From the NCBI RefSeq assembly GCF_965638725.1, contig NC_134961.1:7408641-7472640 (forward strand): a stretch of DNA of 64,000 bases. Reading direction: 5' to 3'. The notes below the pieces were generated by a model. That model was not told the origin of the DNA. It did not search any database and worked only from the letters and a program-made list of their open reading frames with translations. Below, one piece after another: positions 31,215 to 50,409 of this stretch (position 1 is its first letter; each line of letters starts with the position of its first letter). The position numbers and the translations under genes are program-made. This DNA is from Aptenodytes patagonicus (lineage: Eukaryota; Chordata; Aves; Sphenisciformes; Spheniscidae).

Positions 31215-32277
31215 TTAAATGAGATAGTAGGTGTTTCGTATTTGGCTTTTCCTTAGTTTTTTTTTTGGGGGGGGTCTTTTGTTCTTGTCGCTTCTCAGGA
31301 CGTGATTCTGGCTGACTGGCAGGAGGCTGCTAGTTGTCAGCTGCGTGTGGCAGCGCCCTCTGCTCAGGAGTTGTTCAAGCTCTGCTGGTGGCCCCTCGGA
31401 GCTCTCCTGAGCTATCTCGAGTAGAAACAGTAGTTCTTTTTGTGCAAACTGCGCGTCTTCCTTGGGAAGTGCTGCTACAGGTCCTTGTCCGAGATGGGCT
31501 CCAGGATTAGATGGGCTTTGGATCAGACGCTTCTGTTCATATCTGATCTTCGTGTTACAATAACCATCCGTCTCACTGATCATCTGAGTATTGTTTTCTT
31601 CAGAGGCGTAATTATTAGACCATGCCTGGCTGCTTGGATGCAGAGACATACGTTGTAGTGGTGATAGCTGCGCTTTCTTGGGATTTAAGTACAAGCTTTA
31701 CTCAGCCGAATGGTCTATGCTGTTACCTTGTGGAAGACTTACTGCTTTTGTTCAGACTCGGGTATTTAAAACTCTATAGGGGTCAATTCCAACGTAAAGG
31801 GAAGGCGGGCGGAATCCAGCGCTTTTAGTATTTTGAAGCCTGAAAGGATTAATAGTTCACCTGGAATTTGGTTATCTTTCCATCATAGTTTTCCAGACAT
31901 AAATAATCCCCTACTAAAACTCGATACCCTGAAGAGAATCTGGAGCAGTTTAATGGAGAGAGGATCTGTACGGAGGAGCCTAGAACAGGCTTGTTCAACT
32001 CGAGTGTCTGCCCGGTTCTAACCTGGGCTTTACCCGTGTAAACATCTTCCTGGAACTGCTTTATAAAGGGAGTGGGAAAAGATATTACTTCGTAGAAGCC
32101 TCCATCTGCCCTCATCTTATATTCCGAGAGGTTTAAGGCATTTACAACACACGACGGGAACTGCCAGTGCTTGTACTGAGTGTCCTTAAGGGAGAAGTCG
32201 GGCCCAGCCCGCGGCGAGCAGGCCAGCCGCCCTGGAGGGGAGCACGGGAGGGGAAAAGGGGCTCCGCGGGAGCCCAT
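31215..32277 (-). CDS. Unrecognised two-exon gene, head to head with FLCN (candidate)
   Basis: I do not recognise this protein. On the minus strand an open frame runs from ATG at 32277 to a consensus donor CAG|GTGAAC (exon end 31861), 139 codons. A second open frame ends at TAA 31215-31217. A phase-0 acceptor, CAG before 31625, would join them into about 275 aa; acceptors a few codons further upstream also keep the frame. The first part contains VVNALNLSEYKMRADGGFYE and later GYRVLVGDYLCLENYDG, which could be a beta-rich, OB-like fold (weak guess). The second part is polar, with an acidic middle (KEDAQFAQKELLFLLEIAQ) and a lysine-rich end (RPPPKKKLRKSQIR). The start sits in the FLCN CpG island, so a shared bidirectional promoter is likely. 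Two adjacent long frames with matching splice sites in AT-balanced DNA argue against chance, but the model is provisional. Confidence 0.45.
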
Positions 32278-32467
32278 TGCGAAGCTCCTTCTACCACCCG
32301 GTAGCTGCCAGCGCCGCCTCCGCCGCCCGGGCTGTGACCCGCCGCCCCCGGCCCGGCGCTGGGGCCCGGCTTCACCTCAGCGGGGCCCCGCCTCAGGACA
32401 GGGCGGGCCCCGCCCGCCGACGGCGCCTGCGCACGGGCCGCCCCGTGTCCCCTCCCGGAGGCCGCCG

Positions 32468-32477
32468 GTCACGTGAC
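32468..32477. promoter_or_regulatory. CLEAR / TFEB-TFE3 type E-box palindrome
   Basis: GTCACGTGAC is a perfect match to the CLEAR element bound by TFEB, TFE3 and MITF; the palindrome extends to 12 bp, GGTCACGTGACC (32467-32478). It lies about 220 bp upstream of the candidate FLCN exon-1 donor, in the shared island. FLCN is a known transcriptional target of these factors, so the site fits a feedback loop. USF and MYC family proteins can bind the same core. Confidence 0.75.
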
Positions 32478-32489
32478 CCGCCATGCGGC

Positions 32490-32687
32490 CCGCACCACCT
32501 CGCGGGGGGAGCGGAGCCCGCTCCGGGTACAGCGCCTGCGGGATCGCAACGGCGGCTCGTCCCCTCTCGGCTCCCGGGGGTCGGACACTATTGTCCGCTC
32601 TCTGCGGAGCGACAGCGGGGCGGGGGACAACGAGGGAAGAAAGGAGGCGCCTTCCGGGCCTTCTCATCTTCCCGCTCTCGCCTTGAG
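32490..32687 (+). other. FLCN: Candidate non-coding first exon of FLCN
   Basis: The right end is set by the donor GAG|GTAATG at 32688. The left end is unknown and placed just after the E-box by guesswork. Splicing to the acceptor CCCGCAG before 33593 would give a 5' UTR that continues to the ATG at 33623. Confidence 0.35.
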
Positions 32688-33622
32688 GTAATGGCTCTGC
32701 CCAGCCCCTGTGGACAGGGCGGCCGTGGGCCGAGTCACTGCCGCACCCGGGGGGTGGTGGGGATCCTCGGGAGAGCGGCGGGAAGGAGCTGCTCGGTACC
32801 GCGGTACGAACGGCCTCCTCCTCCCTCTCTGCCGCTTTCTCCTCCCTCTCCTCGCCGCTCTGTGGCGGCGGCGGGTGGGCAGCCGGGAAGCTATCTGCCT
32901 CTCTCTCCCCCCCCCAGCTGCCGGTAGGGATGGTACGGGCCGGTGGGTCAGTCTGTGTCAGGCGCCCGCTGACACGGGACGCGCCGGGGAGGGGGAGCCG
33001 GGAGCGGCGGTGAGCGGGGCCGGGCCACGGGTGTCCGGGCACGGGGAACCTGGGCTGGGCCGGTCTCGGAGCGGGGATGGCCGGGGCCCGGAGGGGTAGG
33101 CCGGCCTGGGTCCGGCTGGCTCTGAGGCGTTCGGGGCCGGGGCCGCTGAGCAGGGCCGGTCCCGACCCGTTACGGCCTGAGGCCTCTGGGCACAGGGAGG
33201 CTGCGCCGGGCCCGACAGGGCCCGAGGCGTCCGGGCCCGGAGGTCTGGTCTGTCAGACCCCAACCTGTCCCTGTAAGACTGGAGGTGTGCGGGCAGGAGG
33301 GGGTTGGTCCGGTCCAGTCCCGTTCCACCCCCGTGGGGGGCCTGAGGTGTGCCGGCTCAGAGTCAGGGACCCGGGCACGGGGGGATCGGTCTGCTCGAGT
33401 CCCATCCCCTCAGGGCACGAAGGGCTGGTCCTTGCTCGGGTCACCCCGTGGTGGAGTTGTGCTGGTCCCTTAGGCTGAGCTTAAGGCCAGCCGCTCCTGG
33501 AGGGATGTAGAGCAGGACTTGAACCAGTCAGGCCTAAGAGGTGCTTTAATATCTGTTGTGCTGAATTTGTGTGCTTTCTCCCTTGCCCGCAGGAGGCCTG
33601 ACGTATGTGCTGAGCTCTCACT

Positions 33623-43465
<9,843 letters not shown>

Positions 43466-44725
43466 AGGGTGCCCAACCTCACTTGCTGCCTTCAGATAAT
43501 CGCAGGGAACCCCAAGTTGCCACTGCTGAGCCTGCAGCATGTGCGTTAGGCGGATAGTGAAACTTCATCACTATTCTTCTGGTCCTCAAACTAACTTGAA
43601 GAGTGACTTGAGTCTTTTCTAATTGCTGTGAGACTGGACTAATAAGTGCTAATAATAGTGCTGCTGTCTGTCCTGAAACTCAACTCTAAATCTAGACCTC
43701 CACACTCAAGACTAAAATACAGCGACACTCAAAGAATCAGCGTGAATTAATTAAAATCCCATACCGTCATCGTTAAGCATTATGGTGTGGTAGTAGACCT
43801 CAGTTTTAGATTTCATTGGCGAGACTCGGATACCTGTGACAATGTCCGGAACTCCTGGGAGTGGATATAGTTAATGCCTCCGAATCCCACATAAATCTCC
43901 TAAATGCATGAGAGAACAAGAACCAAAAATAAGTGACACGTCACAGGGTATGGATCACGTGTAAATTATTTCAAACCACTTTATGCTCGGATTTAAGAAG
44001 AGACTATTTTCTGCTGTAGCATAAGTCAGGATATCCTATCGGAGTCCTGTCACTCCACTTTATTTATTTATATCTTAACTTGAGACAGTTTCAGCATTTG
44101 CTTTGGAAATCTTGTCTGGGAGGGAGAATTGTAATATAAGAAGTCTCAAAATGCAGCCTGCTTGCCTCTCTAGAGGTTAAAATACTCGCCTTGTTTTGCC
44201 TGTGGTTGCAAAACTTCCAGGTAATGAAGATAACCTCGCCAGGATAAGGTTGCTGGTGTTCTTCTATCTTCAGAAATAGTTTTCTAGCTTCCTAATTAAG
44301 TTAAGCGGAAAAAATCCAACCTGTAGGTGCTCCCTTCTTATATAACTTTATAGTAGCCATTTTTGCTTAATAGTTCATGGAAACATTGGTGCATTTTTTA
44401 ATTACCTAAACAGCTATTCCTTATCTGTATTGTAAGGAATTACTGTTCCTGTTGTGAAGTCTTTTTTTGTCTTTTTTTTTTTTTTTTTTTTCCCCCTGGA
44501 TCATTGTTGGGAAAACTTGACGTTACCGTAGACATTTTTAACAAGCTAGAGGCAGGTTTTACCAGGTGACCTTCTACACTCATTCAAACAAGACTCAAGC
44601 TCAGAGGGGATGTTCCAACTTGTCTCGAGTTCTGTTCTTATATATAAAATATGCAGGTTGATTTTTGTCTGGAACATCTGTAAAATGGCGACAGGCATTA
44701 AATCTCATTAAGAGCTATTTTTGTA
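43466..44725 (+). other. FLCN: Probable FLCN 3' UTR
   Basis: No AATAAA is seen soon after the stop. The best candidate signal is ATTAAA at 44697-44702, followed by T- and G-rich sequence including a GT repeat at 44763-44782. A pure T tract lies at about 44471-44492. The UTR would be about 1.25 kb. This is an inference from the hexamer and downstream GT-rich element. Confidence 0.4.
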
Positions 44726-44762
44726 AAATGGACAAAGCCTAGTTTTGTGTTGATTTTCAGTG

Positions 44763-44782
44763 CGTGTGTGTGTGTGTGTGTA
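44763..44782. repeat. (GT)n microsatellite
   Basis: Simple GT dinucleotide run of about nine units between FLCN and PLD6, just downstream of the candidate FLCN cleavage site. Confidence 0.9.
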
Positions 44783-46290
44783 TTGGGGTGGGGGAAGCAA
44801 CAGTTGATGCACAAGGTAATTCCCGCATCTTAGCCTCGATCTAATTTACAGAATTTAACAGGTCTTTTCCTCTTAACTTTGTATGTATTAGTTTTCTTGT
44901 ACAGGTGGAGCAAGAGATGCTCAGATATATTAATTGAAAATGCTTGACTGGACATAAACAACTGCAGGATATTCAAGCAGCAGACAGATGCTTGGAAAAA
45001 GGCATTACTCTGTTACTTCAAAAACTAACCACTTATTTAATTTCAGGGTTCGCAAAAAGGCTTGCATTTCCCAGTTGTCACTAAGGAAACAGGAGACGAA
45101 AGAGGTGCTCAAGCCCTATCCACAGGAAAGGAAGCTTTGAATAGTACAGGCGTCTTGCTTCCTGCGTGCCAGGTGCTAGTCATGAGGGAAAAGCAAAGCC
45201 CACCGACAGTGGGATAAAAGCAACAGAAGTAATTAGAAAAGCGTGGACTAGTGAGTCAGAATTTCTAGTGCTAGGTCGGTGCTTGCTCTTGTGGCTACAT
45301 TTTATGTGATATGGTACTCTATTTTTCTACTTGAAAGCTATTCTGGTCCAATTCAGAGCTGTGTAACACAACAGGTAAGACATTATTTGGCATTTAGACC
45401 TTCTAGATTGCTGAACTGTTTCTGTTTTTTTTTTTAAGAATAGCTCTCCCAAGCAATCCAACATTAAAAGCTAGTCTCTATCTAACCTGCAGTTGGTGCC
45501 TAAGAACCCATTAGCAAAGCCCATGTTTCTGAACAGAGGGGTGGTTTCTTCCAAAACAGCAAGAGGGTGGTCACAAGGTCAAGCTTGAGGCTTCATCCTC
45601 TACTTCCATGTGCTCATGTATGGTGAGTTGCATGCAATGTTGGTCGGTCTCCATCCTGATCTGAAACAGGGCTGTGTCACGGACAACCAGACTCTGGATA
45701 ACGTATCATTTTTGAGCCAGGGCAAGGAAACCACTAACTTAACACATATAAAATGCCCACAGGAAAGAAGGGGGAGAGTTGCTTATGTCTGTGAACCCAG
45801 GGCTCCTGCTTAGCATAAAACCAGATGTGCTCGCCTGCCAGAACAGATCTGTACACGGGATTACCAAGTAATTGTCTGGGCAAGTTCCTGCAGCTCGCCG
45901 ATTAGGCTGCGGGTGCTCATTTTGCCGTCAGCCATAGCTGGAATGTGCACGCTGCTCTTAGCACAACTCAATTAACAAAAAAGCATGTCTGCAGCCATCT
46001 TTCACCACCCTCCTTCCCTTGAAACGATATGCCTTAAAGACAAACTGATTAAAGCAGGATGTTTCTTTATTCCGGCGTGATTTCCTTTTCTGCGTGGCCG
46101 AGCAGCGTCTACCTGGGAGGGAGGTGGGAGCAGTGAGCGCTGCAGCTGCAGGCTGGCAGACCCACCGCTGGCCCTGGGGCACCCGTTCCCCCAGCCAGGC
46201 AGGATCCGGCTTAGAGGATCTGTGGGGTACATGCAGCGCAGCCGGCTGGTGTCTGGGGAAGGGTTAAGTAGTCAGCCGCAGACGGTGAGG
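44783..46290. other. FLCN-PLD6 intergenic stretch, nothing recognised
   Basis: I see no gene, RNA gene or clear mobile element here. Short open frames at 45610-45813 (plus) and 45958-46232 (minus) have no recognisable content. Base composition rises in GC toward the PLD6 island on the right. Confidence 0.5.
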
Positions 46291-47050
46291 AGGGCTTCGT
46301 TTTCAGACGAGGCTCGCCGCTTCGGTGGAGCCCTCGATCCGCCTTTCCCCCGCCCCAAAGCAGCCCAAGCCCCCGTGGGCCGAGAAAGCGGTCGGCTCAG
46401 GGCTCGGGGAGGCGGCTGCGGCCCGGGGCCGCTCGACACCCGCCGCCCAGGCGGCGGGAGGCTCCCTGAGGAAACTTCCCGCCGTAGCCGCGCTCGCCTG
46501 CTCGGAGCGACCGCGCATGCGCCGCGGCCGTGGCGGGCGGGAGAGGCGGCGGGGGCATGTGGGCGGCGGGCGCGCAGCGGCGGGCGGGCCTGGCGCTGGC
46601 GGCGGCGGCGGCAGCGGCCCTGGCCCTGGCGTTGGCGGCCTGGCGGCGGCGGCGGCAGCCGGTGCGCGAGGTGCTCTTCTTCCCCTCGCGGCTCAGCTGC
46701 ACCGAGGAGCTGCTGGCCGAGGCGGCGGGGACCGGCGCGGCGGCCCGGCCCTGCCCCTGCCCGCTGCCGCGCGGCGACTGCTCCCTCAGCCGCCTCCTGC
46801 GGCGGCTCCTCTCCGCCCGCCGCTCCCTCGAGATCTGCCTCTTCGCCTTCTCCAGCCCACAGCTGGGCCGCGCCGTCCAGCTCCTCCACCGCCGCGGCGT
46901 CCGCGTCCGCGTCGTCACCGACGCGCAGTACATGGGGCTCCGGGGCTCCCAGATCGGCCTCCTCCGGCACGCCGGTGAGGCGGCCTCCCCTTGGCGAGGG
47001 GTCTCTGCGGGGCAGGGCACGGCCGGGCGCTCGGGGTGGCTGCGGCCTGG
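46290..47050 (+). promoter_or_regulatory. CpG island promoter of PLD6
   Basis: This very GC-rich, CpG-dense stretch covers the PLD6 promoter, exon 1 and the start of the intron. A perfect NRF1 consensus, GCGCATGCGC, lies at 46513-46522, 35 bp upstream of the start codon. No TATA box is seen. NRF1 drives many nuclear genes for mitochondrial proteins and also germline genes, which suits PLD6. Confidence 0.65.
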
Positions 47051-47337
47051 GTGACACCTTCGGTTACCGCTGAAGAGGTGGTTGTGTCTTTGTAGGGATC
47101 CAGGTGCGCCATGACCAGGAGAATGGTTACATGCACCACAAGTTCGCTATCGTGGACAGGAGGATGCTCATCACGGGCTCCCTCAACTGGACCACCCAAG
47201 CTATCCAGACCAACCGGGAGAACGTGCTGGTCGTGGAAGACGCTGAGTATGTGAAGCCTTTTCTGGATGAGTTTGAAAGGATTTGGGAAGAGTACAATCC
47301 CATCCACTACAGATTTTTTTCCAAAGACAATAAATGA
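46557..47337 (+). CDS. PLD6: Mitochondrial cardiolipin hydrolase / piRNA endonuclease (Zucchini)
   Basis: PLD6 sits in the outer mitochondrial membrane. It hydrolyses cardiolipin to phosphatidic acid and acts as the Zucchini nuclease in piRNA biogenesis. Exons are 46557-46974 and 47096-47337, with a GT-AG intron of 121 bp; the product is 219 aa. Residues 10-28 form an Ala/Leu membrane anchor followed by RRRR. The single HKD motif is intact: H153, K155, D160, followed by GSLNWT at 167-172; one motif per chain means a dimer makes the active site. The zinc-finger ligands are C48, C66 and C68, but the expected His at 72 is Arg and a Cys occurs at 75. The C-terminal tail is about 30 residues shorter than in human. 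The ATG was chosen because the family's N-terminal anchor starts there; an upstream ATG at 46517 is out of frame. FLCN lies upstream on the same strand; MPRIP converges. Confidence 0.95.
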
Positions 47338-48440
47338 TTGAGCTGCCTCACAGGGCTGGTGGAGTACTTGGCGCATAGCATTCATAGACTTTATTATTAT
47401 CTATAGACATTGTGTTACCCATCTGGGTGTCATTGAGGTACACTCCCCCGGAGAATCGAAGTGCTCTCCACCCTAAAGTGCCACAGGTCCCTTGCTGTGG
47501 GTCATTCCCGTGCTAGAGAGAATGACCCAACTGTTTGGAGAGTTGTTTTGTGAGGATAGCTGTGATAGGACTGCAGTCATAGAGCTTAAAACTACGGGCA
47601 GGCTTGTTGCCGTGCCCTGGCGCAGACGAGGTATGTTCATACAGTGCTGGGTAGGTGTTTCAACGGTGAAATGGACATTTTCCAACTTAGGATGCTGCAG
47701 AATGGAATTGTAGCCCGATGGCTCCTCTGCATCAGTCACTCTAAAGAAGAGTTAAGAGGGCTGCAGCAAAGCTAGAGTTTGTATAGAGAGATTAAGCACC
47801 TTAGTTACATTTCTTGTTGGCATTAATTGTTGAAAGTTTGTAAAAGGGAATTTGTGGGAAATAGGAAGGCAGAAATTAGAAGTAAGTTTTTGTACACGTT
47901 TCCTTTGGTTTAAGATGAGCAGAGCTCCAGCGTAAAAGCGTGTGAACAGATACTAATGACAGCTCGTCGTCCAGCAAGCAAGTGTAGGGGAGTCTGGAAA
48001 GAAATGAGAAACTGTTCTTTGGGATCAGTCGGTCTTGTCTTGAGAGCAGACACGGCTGGAGTTCGGTCACCGACTTCAGAGTGGAGCGGTGGAAGGAGAC
48101 CCCAGTTCATTCAGGTGGGGACACCGCGTCCTGGTCTGGTTCGGCGACTTCGACCGCCTGTGTTGGCAGCAGCAGGGTGGGGGACAGCGAGTGAATAGCA
48201 AGAGGGAGGTAAGATCTCTGTCCCTACAGTTCAGGGTGGAACAAAGATGGGTCTAAACTTAAGAATTTCAAAACTGTAAATAGCATCTGTGTCAGAATTA
48301 CTTTATACTGAAGAGAAACTGCCTCAGAATCTCTCAAAATGAAAAAAGGTCTTAACGTTTCGTTACCAGTTTTGCTTGATGCAGTAGTACTGTGATTAGC
48401 ACTATTAAATAAACCGTTCTCACAGAAAAGCTCAGCATCA
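47338..48440 (+). other. PLD6: Probable PLD6 3' UTR
   Basis: After the stop at 47335-47337 the first good hexamer on the plus strand is AATAAA at 48408-48413. This gives a UTR of about 1.1 kb. An overlapping AATAAA at the stop codon itself (GACAATAAATGA) is too early to be a likely signal. No other gene is seen here. Confidence 0.4.
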
Positions 48441-48894
48441 CCGTCTGGTTTTTGCACTCCAGGTAGCCCTTGTGGGTTGGTTGGTCCCAAGATCCAAACC
48501 CTTAAAAATTCCTGCAGATCCTTAGGTGTTATTTAGGATACAGGGGGTAACATCAACAGCTTGCAGATTTGTTCTGTTCTGTTCGAGAGAGTTGGCACGG
48601 CAGTCTGGGGGAAGAAACCTGCGTTGCGGTTATCTGTGGCGTAGCGACTATGGCAGAAGCTGAAGAAGGTCATTCTCTAGTAAATCCCCTTCAGCAGCAT
48701 TAGATTTACACTACTTTAGACATGTTACTGCTATTAACGTGCTACCTGTTGCATTTTCTTTGTGAAGTGTGACTGTAAAAGCAAACGGCTCGCTCGGTTT
48801 CAGGCCCTGGCCTCTGCTCCGTTCTTTCTGCATTGGTGTCCTTGTTGAAAGAAACGCCTCACCACACAGCGTGCAAAGGGTGGTGCAAAAATAG

Positions 48895-48900
48895 TTTATT
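48895..48900 (-). other. Candidate distal polyadenylation signal of MPRIP
   Basis: AATAAA on the minus strand, followed by a T-rich then GU-rich stretch downstream. It lies about 480 bp from the candidate PLD6 signal on the other strand, so the two transcription units would end almost back to back. Confidence 0.35.
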
Positions 48901-49457
48901 ACGATATAGTTAATGTCAAGTTAGGTAATTATATTTACAAAATAAAAATGATCAGCTACATCCATGGGAACCTAGCATGTAACACAAGATTTTTTAAGGA
49001 ATAAATACTGTGAGAAAAAGTGACGTTTCTGTTACAGCAAGCAGTTGATCGGGAACAGTGGCTCTTAAAAAAGCGCTGAAATAAACTGGAGTGGAAGGGA
49101 GAAGGGAAGGAGAGAGGACCTCACACGTACTGAGAAACAGGAGCCTCCAACACCCTTTCCCCTTTGCAGAGGGAAAAAAAAAATCACGTGTGAGACATCA
49201 TTTCCCGGACTAATCCGTGTGGAAAATGCCCCTTAAAAGAGGCCGTTCTGCCCTACGGACGGACAGGGCTCGAGGACAACTGTGCTTCCTCCTCTCCCCA
49301 CCGCCCCGCTGCGATCCCTCCTGGGTTTGAGCCGCAAGGATTTCCAGTAGCCGTGAGGCTGCAGCATCCCGGCGCTGCCCGGGTGCCGCTGTCCCCGCTC
49401 CGCTGCCGCTTTGCCACTCGGCCACATCACAGGTCGGAGGCGGAGGGCTGGCTGCCA

Positions 49458-49477
49458 CATCGCATCGCATCGCATCG
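49458..49477. repeat. Short CGCAT pentanucleotide repeat
   Basis: Four CATCG/CGCAT units in tandem, read directly. Too short to be informative beyond local slippage. Confidence 0.85.
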
Positions 49478-50244
49478 TCACGGAAACCGGGAAATCACTC
49501 TTGCGTCCTCATTACTCACGATTCCTTTGGGTCGTTTCCAGAGTCCAAGTGGTAGAGCGTGGTGCGTGCGTGGTTTTAATCCGGAACGAGTCCCCTTCGG
49601 TTACGGGTCAGTCGTCGGTTAAAGCTGTGCTCAGAACTAAGGCGAGCCGCCTGTTCTCGTTAGGACGGTGGAGGTTAGTACCTGAACGGCCAGTGTCACT
49701 TCAGATACCACCCCCAGACTTGCAGAGCTTCCTTCTCTCTCCCCAAAACTTCATCCTTTCAAATCAATGATTCTTTAAAATCTCAAGCCATCCAGAACTC
49801 CAGGTTCCAGGGGGGTGGACGTGGGTCAAAGACCGCGCGTTCCTATCTGCTTTCTACTTACCATAGTCTTTAGTATTTTACAACATACTTTGCTCGCTCT
49901 AGTTTAGAACAAAGAGCGAGTGTTCTTGTCAATCCTGCGCATGGGCAGTCTGTGAAAAAAGCATGAAGAAAATAATGGTAATTGCACTCATTATTTACGA
50001 GTTCATGGCCAGCTGGCTTAGTTCAGTTGGTACCAACTTGTCTGGCTCATCAGGTTTCTGCTAGTAAATCCCGCACCCTCGGTTTCTTGTAGTAGTCTCA
50101 AACTGAGGCAGGACGAACCGCTGGGGCCGACACCTGCGTTGTTTCCAGCCCGCTCCCTGCTCCTGCAGCAGTACGTCTGCATCCTCTTGTGAGAAACGGT
50201 TTGTACTACAGGATCACGTAAGTTCAACTCGGTAGTAACTACGT

Positions 50245-50286
50245 CGTACTGGAAGTTATGTTTGAACAGTTACGTACTGGAAGTTA
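50245..50286. repeat. 14-bp direct repeat with 14-bp spacer
   Basis: CGTACTGGAAGTTA occurs at 50245-50258 and again at 50273-50286. It lies in the presumed MPRIP 3' UTR. The second copy may be a local duplication. Confidence 0.9.
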
Positions 50287-50382
50287 CAGCGCACGTCCAT
50301 GCTGCTGTAGGATGTGTGTCTCTCGTTCCCTTGTGAAGTCCAAGAGCATCTTGAATGCGCTGCACAAGCGAGTTACAGCGTT

Positions 50383-50409
50383 ACACCGGTGACACCGGTG
50401 ACACCGGTG
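50383..50409. repeat. 9-bp tandem repeat, three copies
   Basis: ACACCGGTG repeats three times perfectly. The unit contains the palindrome CACCGGTG, so each copy is self-complementary around its centre. Confidence 0.9.

Larger units (their letters stand above)
32190..33450. promoter_or_regulatory. CpG island, probable bidirectional promoter of FLCN and the minus-strand gene
   Basis: This dense CpG and GC-box stretch contains no TATA box. Transcription of FLCN goes right and of the unrecognised gene left. A perfect E-box palindrome lies at 32467-32478 (separate entry). A splice donor GAG|GTAATG at 32688 could end FLCN non-coding exon 1, since a good acceptor precedes 33593. Further right, to about 33450, the intron remains GC rich with direct GGGCCCG-type repeats. 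Confidence 0.65.

Noticed and set aside
46325-46978. Long open frame of 217 codons overlapping PLD6 exon 1 in another frame
   Set aside because: It is the shadow of a very GC-rich exon; composition is Ala/Gly/Arg/Pro only and the true frame encodes a clear PLD6. Kept only as an upstream-ATG remark.
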